Shown: piece by piece, positions 13,556 to 22,389 of the stretch
Numbering within the stretch: position 1 is the stretch's first letter
Layout: every line of letters starts with the position of its first letter
Assembly: GCF_014204895.1 (NCBI RefSeq)
Contig: NZ_JACHMF010000001.1
Coordinates: 744,001 to 808,000, forward strand
Direction of reading: 5' to 3'
Source: Paractinoplanes abujensis
GTDB taxonomy: Bacteria > Actinomycetota > Actinomycetes > Mycobacteriales > Micromonosporaceae
Length of the DNA: 64,000 bases
Position numbers and translations under genes: made by a program
Notes under the pieces: model-generated
Databases searched by the model: none
What the model saw: the letters and a program-made list of their open reading frames with translations, nothing else
Told to the model about the DNA's origin: nothing

Positions 13556-15178
13556 ATGGGTGAACCACGGGCCGGTCGCTACCGCCGCAACCTCGACCAA
13601 CCCCAACCCCAACCCCAACCCCAGCCCCAGTCCCGGCCGCAGCCGCAATCCCAGCCGCAGCCCCAGTCCCAGTCCCAGTCTCAGCCGCAATCCCAGTCTC
13701 AGCCGCAATCCCAGTCTCAGCCGCAATCCCAGCCTCAGCCGCAGCCGCAAACCCGGCCCCAGCCCCGCGACCACCGCGGCAACCTCGAGCAGCCCCCACC
13801 CCACCGCCGCCGCTGGGTCTGGGGCGTGGTGGCGGTCGCGATGCTCGCGCTGATCGGTTTCGGGGTGGTGCGCGTGCTGACCGCGGGCACTGTCGAGAGG
13901 CCAGTCGAGGCGGCGACGGTGGCGGTCGATCGGGGTGCGGTGACCAGCGAGGTGGCCACGACCGGGACGGTACAGCCGGCGCAGACCCGCAGCCTGTCGT
14001 TCGCGGTGGCGGGCACGGTGGAAAGCATTTCCGTACGGGCGGGCACTACGGTCACGGCTGGGCAGGTGCTGGCCGAGGTCGACGACACCGACGCGGCCGA
14101 GGCAGTGGACGACGCGCAGGACACCCTCGACGACGCCCAGGACGCGCTGGACGAGGCCGAGGACTCCGCGGCGTCCTGCGGTGATGATGTCCCGGCGGCC
14201 TACGCCCGGCTGTCGAGCAATCCCGTTGCCGGCGCTGCACCGTCGACGCGCTTCACGACGCCTGCACCCACCAAGACCGCGAGCCCGGCTCCGACCAGTT
14301 CGGGTGGGGGTGGGGGTGGTGCGCCCGGTGGAAGTAGCGCACCAACGGGTGGCGCACCAACGGGTGGCGCACCAACGGGTGGCGCACCAACGGGTGGCGC
14401 ACCAACGGGTGGCGCTGGGAACGGTGGCGCCCCGGACGGGGGTGCGGCGAGCGGCGACGCTGGGAACGGTGGTGCTGGAAATGGTGGCGCTGGGAACGGC
14501 GGCGCGCAGAGCGGTGGCGCCCCGAACGGGGGTACGGCGAGCGGCGGCGCCTGCACGGCCGATCGCGGCCAGGGTGGCGACGCCGTTCTCAGCGCCCGGC
14601 AGCGGGTCACCCAGGCCACGACCGCGCTCGAGAAGGCCGAGGAAGCTCTGGCCGGTGCGACGATCAAGGCACCGATCGCCGGGCGGGTCCTCAGCGTGGG
14701 TGGCAAGGTCGGCAGCCAGGTCACGTCAGGTAACGCCTTCATAACGCTGGCCGACGTCTATGCCATGCAGATCAGCGCGGCCTTTCCCGAGGCCGATGCC
14801 GACCGGCTCGCCGTCGCGCAGAAGGCCGTGGTCACGTTGGCCGACCGGGCCGGTCAGGAATTCACGGCCACCGTGGTGCAGGTCGACCCGGTGGGGACCA
14901 GCGACGGCACCCTGGTGCGCTTCGGCGTATTGCTGTCCTTCGATTCCTTGCCCAAGGATCTGCTGGTTGGGCAGAGTGCCGCGGTGCGCGTGACGACCGG
15001 CCGGAAGGAGGAGGCGCTGCGCGTGCCGGCCACGGCCGTGCACGACGTGTCGGGCGATCGGGGCACGGTGCTGCGCGACGGCGTCCGCGCCGAGGTGAGC
15101 GTCGGGGTGCGCGGCGATCAATACATCGAGATCACCGAGGGCCTGGCGGTGGGCGACGAGGTCGTACGGTCGTGGTGA
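13556..15178 (+). CDS. HlyD/MacA-like membrane fusion adaptor with two expanded repeat tracts
   Basis: 540-residue export adaptor. A cytoplasmic N-terminal Pro/Gln/Ser repeat (about 16-72) leads to one transmembrane helix (WVWGVVAVAMLALIGFGVV). Then come a beta-barrel/lipoyl half (VESISVRAGTTVTAGQVLA), a coiled-coil arm (DDAQDTLDDAQDALDEAED) and a Gly-rich repeat zone (about 245-338). The returning arm, the second lipoyl half (ATIKAPIAGRVLSVGGKVG) and the membrane-proximal domain complete it. The repeat zone sits where the hairpin tip should be, bracketed by cysteines in ASCGDD and GACTAD that could form a disulfide. It is followed by a two-component system and a MacB-type exporter. ATG 13556 has no clear ribosome binding site. 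Confidence 0.85.
   Translation: MGEPRAGRYRRNLDQPQPQPQPQPQSRPQPQSQPQPQSQSQSQPQSQSQPQSQSQPQSQPQPQPQTRPQPRDHRGNLEQPPPHRRRWVWGVVAVAMLALIGFGVVRVLTAGTVERPVEAATVAVDRGAVTSEVATTGTVQPAQTRSLSFAVAGTVESISVRAGTTVTAGQVLAEVDDTDAAEAVDDAQDTLDDAQDALDEAEDSAASCGDDVPAAYARLSSNPVAGAAPSTRFTTPAPTKTASPAPTSSGGGGGGAPGGSSAPTGGAPTGGAPTGGAPTGGAPTGGAGNGGAPDGGAASGDAGNGGAGNGGAGNGGAQSGGAPNGGTASGGACTADRGQGGDAVLSARQRVTQATTALEKAEEALAGATIKAPIAGRVLSVGGKVGSQVTSGNAFITLADVYAMQISAAFPEADADRLAVAQKAVVTLADRAGQEFTATVVQVDPVGTSDGTLVRFGVLLSFDSLPKDLLVGQSAAVRVTTGRKEEALRVPATAVHDVSGDRGTVLRDGVRAEVSVGVRGDQYIEITEGLAVGDEVVRSW
13673..13726 (+). repeat. Three perfect 18-bp tandem repeats (SQSQPQ-coding)
   Basis: Unit TCCCAGTCTCAGCCGCAA occurs three times head to tail at 13673, 13691 and 13709, flanked on both sides by degenerate copies (about 13600-13760). 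In frame it encodes a Ser/Gln/Pro hexapeptide, extending the cytoplasmic tail of the adaptor. Confidence 0.9.
14339..14413 (+). repeat. Five perfect 15-bp tandem repeats (APTGG-coding)
   Basis: Unit GCACCAACGGGTGGC is repeated exactly five times and then grades into imperfect 15-bp variants (GNGGA, DGGAA, SGGAP) up to about 14560. In frame it encodes the pentapeptide APTGG. Perfect identity implies recent slippage expansion. Confidence 0.95.
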
Positions 15179-15229
15179 TTGTCAGCAGGTTGACAGCAAC
15201 CCAGCTGACTCAACACAAGTTCATAGCAA
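15179..15229 (+). promoter_or_regulatory. Direct repeats upstream of the response regulator, possible OmpR-type binding boxes
   Basis: Two contiguous 11-base repeats, TTGTCAGCAGG at 15179 followed by TTGACAGCAAC at 15190 (8 of 11 match). A third related element, GTTCATAGCAA, lies at 15219, 30 bases (three helical turns) after GTTGACAGCAA at 15189. OmpR/PhoB regulators bind such direct repeats, so autoregulation by the adjacent response regulator is plausible. TTGACA at 15190 could also serve as a -35 box, but I see no good -10 at normal spacing. Confidence 0.4.
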
Positions 15230-15259
15230 ATTCCTAGGTGCCGTTGATACTCCTTCGGG

Positions 15260-16012
15260 GTGCTGACTGATTCCCGCTCCTCGGCCGCGCTCGGCGAGGC
15301 CCCGGCCCGCGCCGCGCGGGTGCTCGTCGTCGACGACGAGCCGAACATCTCCGAGCTGCTCAGCGCGACCCTGCGCCTCGTCGAGTTCGACGTGCGGGTG
15401 GCCGAGACCGGTCATCGGGCGCTGGTCGCGGCCCAGGAGTTCGAGCCCGACCTGGTGGTGCTCGACGTGATGCTGCCCGATCTGGACGGCTTCGAGATCG
15501 CCAAGCGGCTGCGGGCCGGCGGCTCGCGCGTGCCGGTGCTGTTCCTGACCGCGCGCGACGCCCTGGAGGATCGCCTGTCCGGGCTCTCGGCGGGCGCCGA
15601 CGACTACGTCACCAAGCCGTTCAGCCTGGAGGAGGTGGTGCTGCGCATCCGGGCCATCCTGCGCCGCACCCAGCCCGGCCTGCGGGCGCCCGGCGAGCGG
15701 GGTGTGCTGCGCTACGCCGACCTCGAGATGGACGAGGACGCCCACGAGGTGCGCCGGGCCGGCCGTCCCGTCGACCTCTCGCCGACCGAGTTCAACCTGC
15801 TCAAATATCTGCTGGTCAACGCGGGCCGGGTGGTCAGCAAGGCGCAGATCCTGGACCGGGTGTGGAAATACGACTTCGGCGGTGACGGGCGCATCGTCGA
15901 GTCGTACGTGTACTACCTGCGCCGCAAGATCGACAAGTCGGAACCGCCGCTGATCCACACCGTGCGCGGTGTCGGGTACGCGCTGCGGCTGCCCCGGGGC
16001 AGCGACGACTGA
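15260..16012 (+). CDS. Two-component response regulator, OmpR/PhoB family
   Basis: 250 residues. The receiver domain has the acidic pair VVDDEP, phospho-acceptor D69 in VVLDVMLPDLDG and the conserved lysine K119 in YVTKPF. The C-terminal winged helix (about 150-245) has LSPTEFNLLKYLLVNAGRVV and VRGVGYALR. GTG start at 15260. The histidine kinase begins two bases after the stop, so this is a cognate pair. It lies between two export adaptor genes and probably regulates that block. Confidence 0.92.
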   Translation: MLTDSRSSAALGEAPARAARVLVVDDEPNISELLSATLRLVEFDVRVAETGHRALVAAQEFEPDLVVLDVMLPDLDGFEIAKRLRAGGSRVPVLFLTARDALEDRLSGLSAGADDYVTKPFSLEEVVLRIRAILRRTQPGLRAPGERGVLRYADLEMDEDAHEVRRAGRPVDLSPTEFNLLKYLLVNAGRVVSKAQILDRVWKYDFGGDGRIVESYVYYLRRKIDKSEPPLIHTVRGVGYALRLPRGSDD

Positions 16013-16013
16013 G

Positions 16014-17549
16014 ATGATCAAACTGTCACGGGGGAACTGGACGAGACTGCGGCGCTGGCGGCAGTGGACCCTGCGCTCGCGCCTGGTGCTGGTGGTGGCG
16101 GCGCTGGCCGCGCTCGGGCTGCTCGTCGCGAACGCGGCCGGGCTGGTGCTGATCCGCAGCTACCTGCAGGAGCGCATCGACGACCAGCTGCGGATCATGG
16201 CCGGGCCGCTGTCGCAGGCGATGCCGGAGTCCGGCGAGGTGCGCCGGACGGGGCAGGTCGACGTGTTCGCGGGGCCCCCGGCGGGCGGTGGGCACGTCAA
16301 GATCCTCGGTCCCGACCAGCTGAAGTACCTGTTCGTCGGTACGGGCCTGGTGGAGGTCACGCGCATCACGTCGGCCGGCGACGACCTGCCGGCGGTGCCC
16401 ACGCTGGAGAAGGCGGCCGACTCCCCGGGCTTCCGCGAGCCGTACACGGTGGTCGCGGCGGACGGCAGCGAATGGCGGATGATCGCCGTGCGCAACGACC
16501 GGATCGGCGGGTTCGCGGTCGGCGGCGTCTCCCTGGTCGAGCTGCACGGGACCATCGATCGGCTGCTGCTCACCCAGGCCGCGGTGAGCGTGCTCGTGCT
16601 CGCGCTTCTCGGCCTCGGAGCGGCTTTCGTCGTACGGCTGGGTCTGCGCCCGCTGAACGACATGGAACGCCTGGCCACCGACATCTCCGCGGGCAACCTC
16701 AGCGGCCGCGTCACCGGGGCCGACCCGCACACCGAGCCCGGCCGGCTGGGCCTGGCCCTCAACTCGATGCTGGGCCGGATCGAGGCCGAGGTCAGCGCGC
16801 GTACGGCTTCCGAGAGCCGGATGCGTCAGTTCCTGGCCGACGCCTCGCACGAGTTGCGTACCCCGCTCACCTCGATCAAGGGCTTCGCCGAGCTGCACCG
16901 CCGGGGCGGGGTCGCGCCCGGCCCGGCCCTCGACCGCATCGAGTCCGAGGCCGGCCGGATGAGCCTGCTGGTCGAGGACATGCTGATGCTGGCCCGGCTC
17001 GACCAGCAGCGTCCGCTCGCCCGCAAACCCGTCGACCTGCTCGAAGTCGCAGTGGACACGGTGCGCGACGCGCATGCCCGCGCGCCGGAGAGGGTCGTGC
17101 ACCTGGCCGGGCTGAACGACGACGAGGACACGTTCGAGCCGCCCACGGTGCTGGGGGACGAGCACGCGCTGCGTCAGATCGCCACCAACCTCGTGGCCAA
17201 CGCGCTGCAGCACACGCCGCCCGAGGCCGAGGTGACCGTACGGGTGGGATGGTCGGTTCCCCGCCCGCCCGAGCCCGGCGCCGTCGTCTCGGGCCCGCCG
17301 TCACCCACCGCCGACCGGCTCGCGGTGCTCGAGGTCAGCGACACCGGCCCCGGCATCCCCGACGAGCACGCGCCGCGCGTCTTCGAGCGGCTGTATCGCG
17401 CCGATTCCAGCCGTTACCGCGGCAAGGGCGGCGGCTCCGGCCTGGGCCTGTCCATCGTGGCCGCCTTCGTGCACGGCCACGGCGGCTGGGTCGAGCTGGA
17501 ACCGTCACCGGGCGGCGGCGCGACGTTCCGGGTGCTGCTGCCGACCTGA
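16014..17549 (+). CDS. Sensor histidine kinase
   Basis: 511-residue membrane kinase. First transmembrane helix at about 25-45 (LVLVVAALAALGLLVANAAG), an extracytoplasmic sensor of ~145 residues, a second helix at ~190-212, HAMP linker (LGLRPLNDMERLATDI), dimerisation domain with phospho-histidine H279 in DASHELRTPLTSI, then an HATPase domain (NLVANALQHT, DTGPGIP, GGSGLGLSIV). Cognate partner of the upstream response regulator by adjacency. The sensor has no recognised domain, so the stimulus is unknown; an envelope or antibiotic stress signal would fit the exporter context. Confidence 0.92.
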   Translation: MIKLSRGNWTRLRRWRQWTLRSRLVLVVAALAALGLLVANAAGLVLIRSYLQERIDDQLRIMAGPLSQAMPESGEVRRTGQVDVFAGPPAGGGHVKILGPDQLKYLFVGTGLVEVTRITSAGDDLPAVPTLEKAADSPGFREPYTVVAADGSEWRMIAVRNDRIGGFAVGGVSLVELHGTIDRLLLTQAAVSVLVLALLGLGAAFVVRLGLRPLNDMERLATDISAGNLSGRVTGADPHTEPGRLGLALNSMLGRIEAEVSARTASESRMRQFLADASHELRTPLTSIKGFAELHRRGGVAPGPALDRIESEAGRMSLLVEDMLMLARLDQQRPLARKPVDLLEVAVDTVRDAHARAPERVVHLAGLNDDEDTFEPPTVLGDEHALRQIATNLVANALQHTPPEAEVTVRVGWSVPRPPEPGAVVSGPPSPTADRLAVLEVSDTGPGIPDEHAPRVFERLYRADSSRYRGKGGGSGLGLSIVAAFVHGHGGWVELEPSPGGGATFRVLLPT

Positions 17550-17603
17550 TTCATAGGCGGCTCCGAGGTTGCCCGGAAGCTGCTCCGAGGCCGGGCCGCC
17601 ACA

Positions 17604-18775
17604 GTGTCCGGCATGCCAGCGCGCCTCAACCTGCGACGTCCCGTGGTGGTGGTCAACACCGCCCTCGGGGTCGCCCTCGCCGCCGGGGGTTTCTGGGCCT
17701 ACCGGACCCTCGCCGGGTCCGGCACCACCCCGGCCGCGAACGCCGCCACCCGTACGGTCGCCGTCCAGCGGGGAACCGTGACCAGCACGGTCACCGCGGA
17801 CGGGACCGTGGAGAGCGCGAGCACGGCCACGGCCAGTTTCGTCACCGGTGGCACGGTCACGTCGATCTCCGTACGGGTCGGTCAGAAGGTCGTCAAGGGG
17901 CAGGTGCTGGCCAAGGTCGACCCGGCCGACGCGCAACGTTCGCTGGACGCTGCGAACGCCGACCTCGACGCCGCACAGGACTCGCTGGAGCGGGCCGAGG
18001 ACGCCGGCTCCGACACGTCCACCGCCGAGAACGCCGTGCAGCAGGCCGGGCTGGCCGTGGACGAGGCGGAGGCGGCGGTCGACGGCACCGTCCTGCAAGC
18101 ACCGATGGCGGGCACGGTCACCGCCGTCAACGGCACTTTGGGCAGCAACAGCGGCAGCAGCCAAGCCTCCGGCGGTCAGACCGGGGAGGAGCCGACGAGC
18201 AGCGGGTTCATCGAGATCCAGGACCTGACCAAGATGCAGATCACGGCGGCCTTCGCCGAGGCCGACGCGACCAAGCTGAAGGAGAAACAGGCCGCGACCA
18301 TCACCTGGAACGCGCTCAGTGGCACGACGGCCACGGGCAAGGTGAGCGCGGTCGACCCCTCGGCGACGACGGCCGGCAACGTGGTCACGTACGGCGTCAC
18401 GCTCACTCTCGACAAGGTGCCCACCGGGACCAAGGCGGGGCAGACGGTGAGCGTCGCGGTGACCACGGGCAGCGTCGCCAACGCCGTGATGGTCAGCTCG
18501 GCCGCGATCACCACGGCGGGCAACCGGCACTCGGTGACGGTGGTGACCGGGGGCGCCCAGGAGGTGCGTCAGGTCGAGATCGGGCTGCAGGGTGACAGCG
18601 CCACCCAGATCACCTCCGGGCTCGACGCGGGCGAGCGGGTGGTGCTCACGGCCACATCGGCCACGACCGGCGGCGGCACCCAGGGCGGCTTCCCCGGCGG
18701 CGGAGGCTTCGGCGGCGCCGTGGGCGGCGGCGGTGGCCCGGGCGGCGGGTTCCCCGCGGGCGGCGGAGGCGGGCG

Positions 18776-18779
<4 letters not shown>
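17604..18779 (+). CDS. HlyD/MacA-like adaptor of an ABC exporter
   Basis: 391 residues. One N-terminal transmembrane helix (VVVVNTALGVALAAGGFWAY), lipoyl half (VTSISVRVGQKVVKGQVLAKV), a short coiled coil (DAAQDSLERAEDAGSD), the second lipoyl half (VLQAPMAGTVTAVNGTLG), a beta barrel, and a glycine-rich tail after about residue 355. Its last bases overlap the ATPase gene start (ATGA), so adaptor, ATPase and permease are translated together. GTG 17604 or ATG 17613 may be the start; neither has a good ribosome binding site. In a one-membrane bacterium the partner outside the membrane is unclear. Confidence 0.88.
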
Positions 18780-19473
<694 letters not shown>

Positions 19474-19477
<4 letters not shown>

Positions 19478-20673
19478 GCTTCCTCGAAGTCGTCCGATTC
19501 GCCCTGCGCGGGCTGTCGGCCAACAAGCTGCGGTCGGCGCTGACCATGCTGGGGATCCTGATCGGGGTGGCGGCGGTGATCCTGCTGGTGGCGGTGGGCA
19601 ACGGCTCGGCCCGCGCGATCAGCGACCGGATCGAGGCCCTGGGCACCAACACGATCACCGTGATGAGCACCGGCCGTGGCGGCTCGAGCAGCACCGCGAT
19701 CACCAAGGCGATGGCCGACGCGCTGGTCGACCCGGAGCTCGCGCCGGACGTGCGATCCGTGTCGCCGGTGGTCAGCGCCTCGGCCACTCTCACGTACGAG
19801 GGCACCGACCACGACGTCACCTCGTTCGTGGGCACCACGCCGGGCTGGTTCACAGCCTCGAACACCCCCGTCGGGCGCGGCGCCGCCTTCACCGCGGACG
19901 ACGAGGCCCAGGGCCGCCGGGTGGTCGTGATCGGGCAGACCGTGGCCGAGGAGCTGTTCCCCGGCCTCGACCCGATCGACCAGCAGGTCACCGTGGGCGG
20001 GGCGCTGTTCACCGTGGTCGGCGTGCTCGACGAGAAGAGCTCGACCGGCTTCCAGGACGCCAACGACACCGCGATCGCCCCGCTGACCGCCGTGCGGCAG
20101 GTGCTCACCGGCTACGGCTCGCTCACGTCGATCCTGGTCGAGGCGGCCGCCCCCGACCGCGTCGACGCCGTACAGGCGCAGGTGTCGGTCATCCTGAACC
20201 AGAAGATGGACGTGGCCGACGGCTCGACCACCACGCCGTACCGGATCCAGAACGCGTCGCAGCTGCTCGAGACCCAGACCGAGACCGCCGACACGTTCAC
20301 CACCCTGCTCGGCGCGGTGGCCGCGATCAGCCTGCTCGTGGGCGGTATCGGCATCACCAACATCATGCTGGTCACGGTGACCGAACGGACCCGCGAGATC
20401 GGCATCCGCAAGGCGCTGGGCGCACCCCGGCGCACGATCCTGACCCAGTTCCTGATCGAGGCCACCCTGCTCAGCGTGCTCGGCGGCGCCCTCGGGGTGG
20501 CGGCCGCGCTGATCGGCAGCAGCTTCGAGATCGTCGGGGTCGAACCGGTGATCGTGCCGAGCTCGGTCGGGCTCGCCCTGGGCGTGTCGATCGCCATCGG
20601 CCTGTTCTTCGGCGGTCTGCCGGCCGCCCGCGCCGCCCGGCTGCGCCCCATCGACGCGCTGCGCTACGAGTGA
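19474..20673 (+). CDS. ABC transporter permease, MacB family
   Basis: 399 residues with the MacB layout: N-terminal helix (LTMLGILIGVAAVILLVAVG), a large extracytoplasmic MacB_PCD domain (about 50-265), and three C-terminal membrane helices of the FtsX fold, with GGIGITNIMLVTVTERTREI and RKALGAPRRTILTQFLIEA as signatures. Forms a tripartite exporter with the ATPase and the HlyD-like adaptor. Substrate unknown: MacB relatives move peptides, macrolides or lipopeptides. ATG 19474 overlaps the ATPase stop. Confidence 0.95.
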
Positions 20674-20683
20674 GGACCCCGTT

Positions 20684-21223
20684 GTGACGCCATCGAACGA
20701 CGACACCGAGGTGCTCCGCCGCCTCGACACCGAGCCACGCGACGACGATTTCGCGGCCGAGCTGGCTCGGGCCGCCCCGCGGCGCTGGTGGAACCGGGGC
20801 ACGCTGGTGCTGGCCGGGACAGTGCTGCTCGTGGGCGGCTTCGCCGGTGGCCTGCAGGCGCAGAAGCAGTGGGGGAGCGCCGACACGCCGACCGCCGCGG
20901 CCCGGGGCTTCGGCGGCGGGCAGGATCGGGCCGGCTACGGCGGGCAGGCGCCGGGCGGGCAAGCTCCAGGTGGGCCGGCGCCGGGCGGGGCGTCCGCCGC
21001 CGCGGCCACCACGGGCAAGGTCAAGCTGGTCAACGGCACGACGATCTATGTGGAGACGTCGGACGGCCAGGTCGTCACCGTCAAGACCGATGCGAGAACC
21101 AGTGTCGCCACGGCCACGAAGGGCAAGGTGTCCGACGTGAAGGCGGGTCAGTCGGTGACGATCCAGGGCAGCACCGGCTCGGACGGCAGCGTCACGGCGA
21201 CCTCGGTGACCGCCACGAAGTAG
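20684..21223 (+). CDS. Membrane-anchored DUF5666-like protein
   Basis: 179 residues. A cytoplasmic N-terminus (DTEVLRRLDTEPRDDDFAAE) is followed by one transmembrane helix (LVLAGTVLLVGGFAGGLQ), a Gly/Pro/Gln-rich linker (GGQAPGGQAPGGPAPGG) and a C-terminal beta domain (TGKVKLVNGTTIYVETSDG, VKAGQSVTIQG) resembling DUF5666. GTG 20684 lies ten bases after the permease stop with GAGGA upstream, so it is the last gene of the export operon. Probably an envelope accessory protein; its role is not established. Confidence 0.75.
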   Translation: MTPSNDDTEVLRRLDTEPRDDDFAAELARAAPRRWWNRGTLVLAGTVLLVGGFAGGLQAQKQWGSADTPTAAARGFGGGQDRAGYGGQAPGGQAPGGPAPGGASAAAATTGKVKLVNGTTIYVETSDGQVVTVKTDARTSVATATKGKVSDVKAGQSVTIQGSTGSDGSVTATSVTATK

Positions 21224-21247
21224 CCGGTGGTCACCGCGCAGGCGGAT

Positions 21248-21273
21248 GGGGCGCGGAGGCGAGGCCGCGCCCC
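21248..21273 (+). terminator. Hairpin between convergent genes
   Basis: GGGGCGCGG at 21248-21256 pairs with CCGCGCCCC at 21265-21273 across an eight-base loop, followed by GTTCTC rather than a T-run. The position between the DUF5666-like gene and the convergent gene at 21289 suits a two-way actinobacterial terminator. Confidence 0.6.
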
Positions 21274-21288
21274 GTTCTCATGCGGGGG

Positions 21289-22008
21289 TCACTGCGGCAC
21301 GGCGGCCAGGGCGGTCTTCAACTGGGCGACCGAGGTGGAGACGCGGCCGACGCTCTCGGCGAGGTCGGGGATCTGCCGATTGGTCAGCGCGCCCGCCCGC
21401 ACGTTGGCGGTGACCAGGGCCCCCATCGCGCTCAGATCGGCGCCGCCGGTGGCGCGGCCGATGTTGTGTTCCCAGATGTCGTTGACGCAGCCTCGCACCT
21501 GCTTGGCGATCTCGGCGGAGAGCCATTTCTTGTCGTCGTCGGTCAGTGCCACGGGAATGTCCTCCAGATGCCAGGAGGCCGTCGAGGCCTCGTGCCCGGT
21601 CTTGTAGGAAGCGGAGAAGTGCGCGTGATCGGTGTGCGGGTTGTCGCCGTGATAGTCGGACCGGCGCCAGTCGTTCGACGCCTCCCAGATGCGGCGGTTG
21701 AAGATGACGTACCGCAGCCTCTGCTCGGCGCCGGATCGGCAGCGCCCCAGCAGAAACTGCACGACCGCCTCCATGCTCAGGCCGGGCAGTCGCAGGTCCT
21801 GGTCGATGTCGAGGGCGTGCACCTCGTTGACGTCGTCCGGGTCTTTGTGCCGGAGGAAGGCCGAGTCCTCGTCCGGGGTGTGATCGGACGTCGGCTCGTG
21901 GTCCGCGTCGCCGATCGTGCCTTCCGCGCCCTTCCGCCGGTGCGGCGCGAGCCTGTCGAACTCGTCACGCAACCGGAGCAGACAGGGCACGACGATCCAT
22001 TCCGACAT
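21289..22008 (-). CDS. Hypothetical protein with LAS/M15-like metal-site motifs
   Basis: 239 residues, no signal peptide. The N-terminal 140 residues contain TSDHTPDEDS, VHALDIDQDL and later HTDHAHFS. The order (H, D in a loop, then HxH) resembles the zinc ligands of D-Ala-D-Ala carboxypeptidase/endolysin (LAS) enzymes, which are common in phage lysis proteins. The C-terminal ~90 residues are helical (IAKQVRGCVNDIWEHNIG, VGRVSTSVAQLKTALAAV). ATG 22008 has GAGGTG upstream. It is alone and divergent from the tiny Tat lipoprotein. Peptidoglycan peptidase is a hypothesis; no phage genes surround it. Confidence 0.6.
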   Translation of the reverse strand: MSEWIVVPCLLRLRDEFDRLAPHRRKGAEGTIGDADHEPTSDHTPDEDSAFLRHKDPDDVNEVHALDIDQDLRLPGLSMEAVVQFLLGRCRSGAEQRLRYVIFNRRIWEASNDWRRSDYHGDNPHTDHAHFSASYKTGHEASTASWHLEDIPVALTDDDKKWLSAEIAKQVRGCVNDIWEHNIGRATGGADLSAMGALVTANVRAGALTNRQIPDLAESVGRVSTSVAQLKTALAAVPQ

Positions 22009-22100
22009 GGGTCACCTCGTCTGTGTCTGTTTTCGGGTCTGCGCTGAAGAGGGATGAAGGTTCTCGGCAGATACGTCGTCTCGCTGACAGAATGCGGGCC

Positions 22101-22274
22101 ATGGACGAAGTGAAGCGTGAGCAGGACGGCGAGCCCGGGATCGGCCGGCGGGCCTTCTTCGGCCGGGCGCTGCTGCTGGTGGGTGGTGCGGCCACCGTGC
22201 TGACCCTGTCCGGCTGCCCGGGCGGCGACGGCGGCGATGACGACGACGATGACGGCGGCGACGACGACGACTGA
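22101..22274 (+). CDS. Tiny Tat-type lipoprotein with an all-acidic tail
   Basis: 57 residues from ATG 22101 (other starts at 22092 and 22023 are possible). The twin-arginine motif GRRAFFGRALLLV is followed by a hydrophobic stretch and a lipobox (TLSGC). The predicted mature part is only about 19 residues: CPGGDGG then Asp/Gly ending in DDDD. Export of such a short acidic lipopeptide by the folded-protein pathway is unusual. It may be a lipid-anchored cation-binding tail, or a decayed secreted protein. No partner gene is coupled to it. Confidence 0.6.
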   Translation: MDEVKREQDGEPGIGRRAFFGRALLLVGGAATVLTLSGCPGGDGGDDDDDDGGDDDD

Positions 22275-22305
22275 GCCGCGCTATCGCGGTGATAGGTGAC
22301 GACTG

Positions 22306-22322
22306 ATATGACGTCGTCATAT
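22306..22322. promoter_or_regulatory. 17-bp palindrome upstream of the LuxR-type regulator
   Basis: ATATGACG and CGTCATAT flank a single central T. It ends 67 bases before the GTG of the large regulator, and a smaller inverted repeat, CTATC/GATAG, lies at 22281-22295. AT-rich arms in this genome stand out and suggest a protein binding site in the promoter region. The cognate protein is unknown. Confidence 0.5.
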
Positions 22323-22389
22323 GTGTATCCATTGATGAATGGCCCCGCCGCTCCATAGTCTGAGTCGGGCTTGGACCGGGGAGGGCGGC

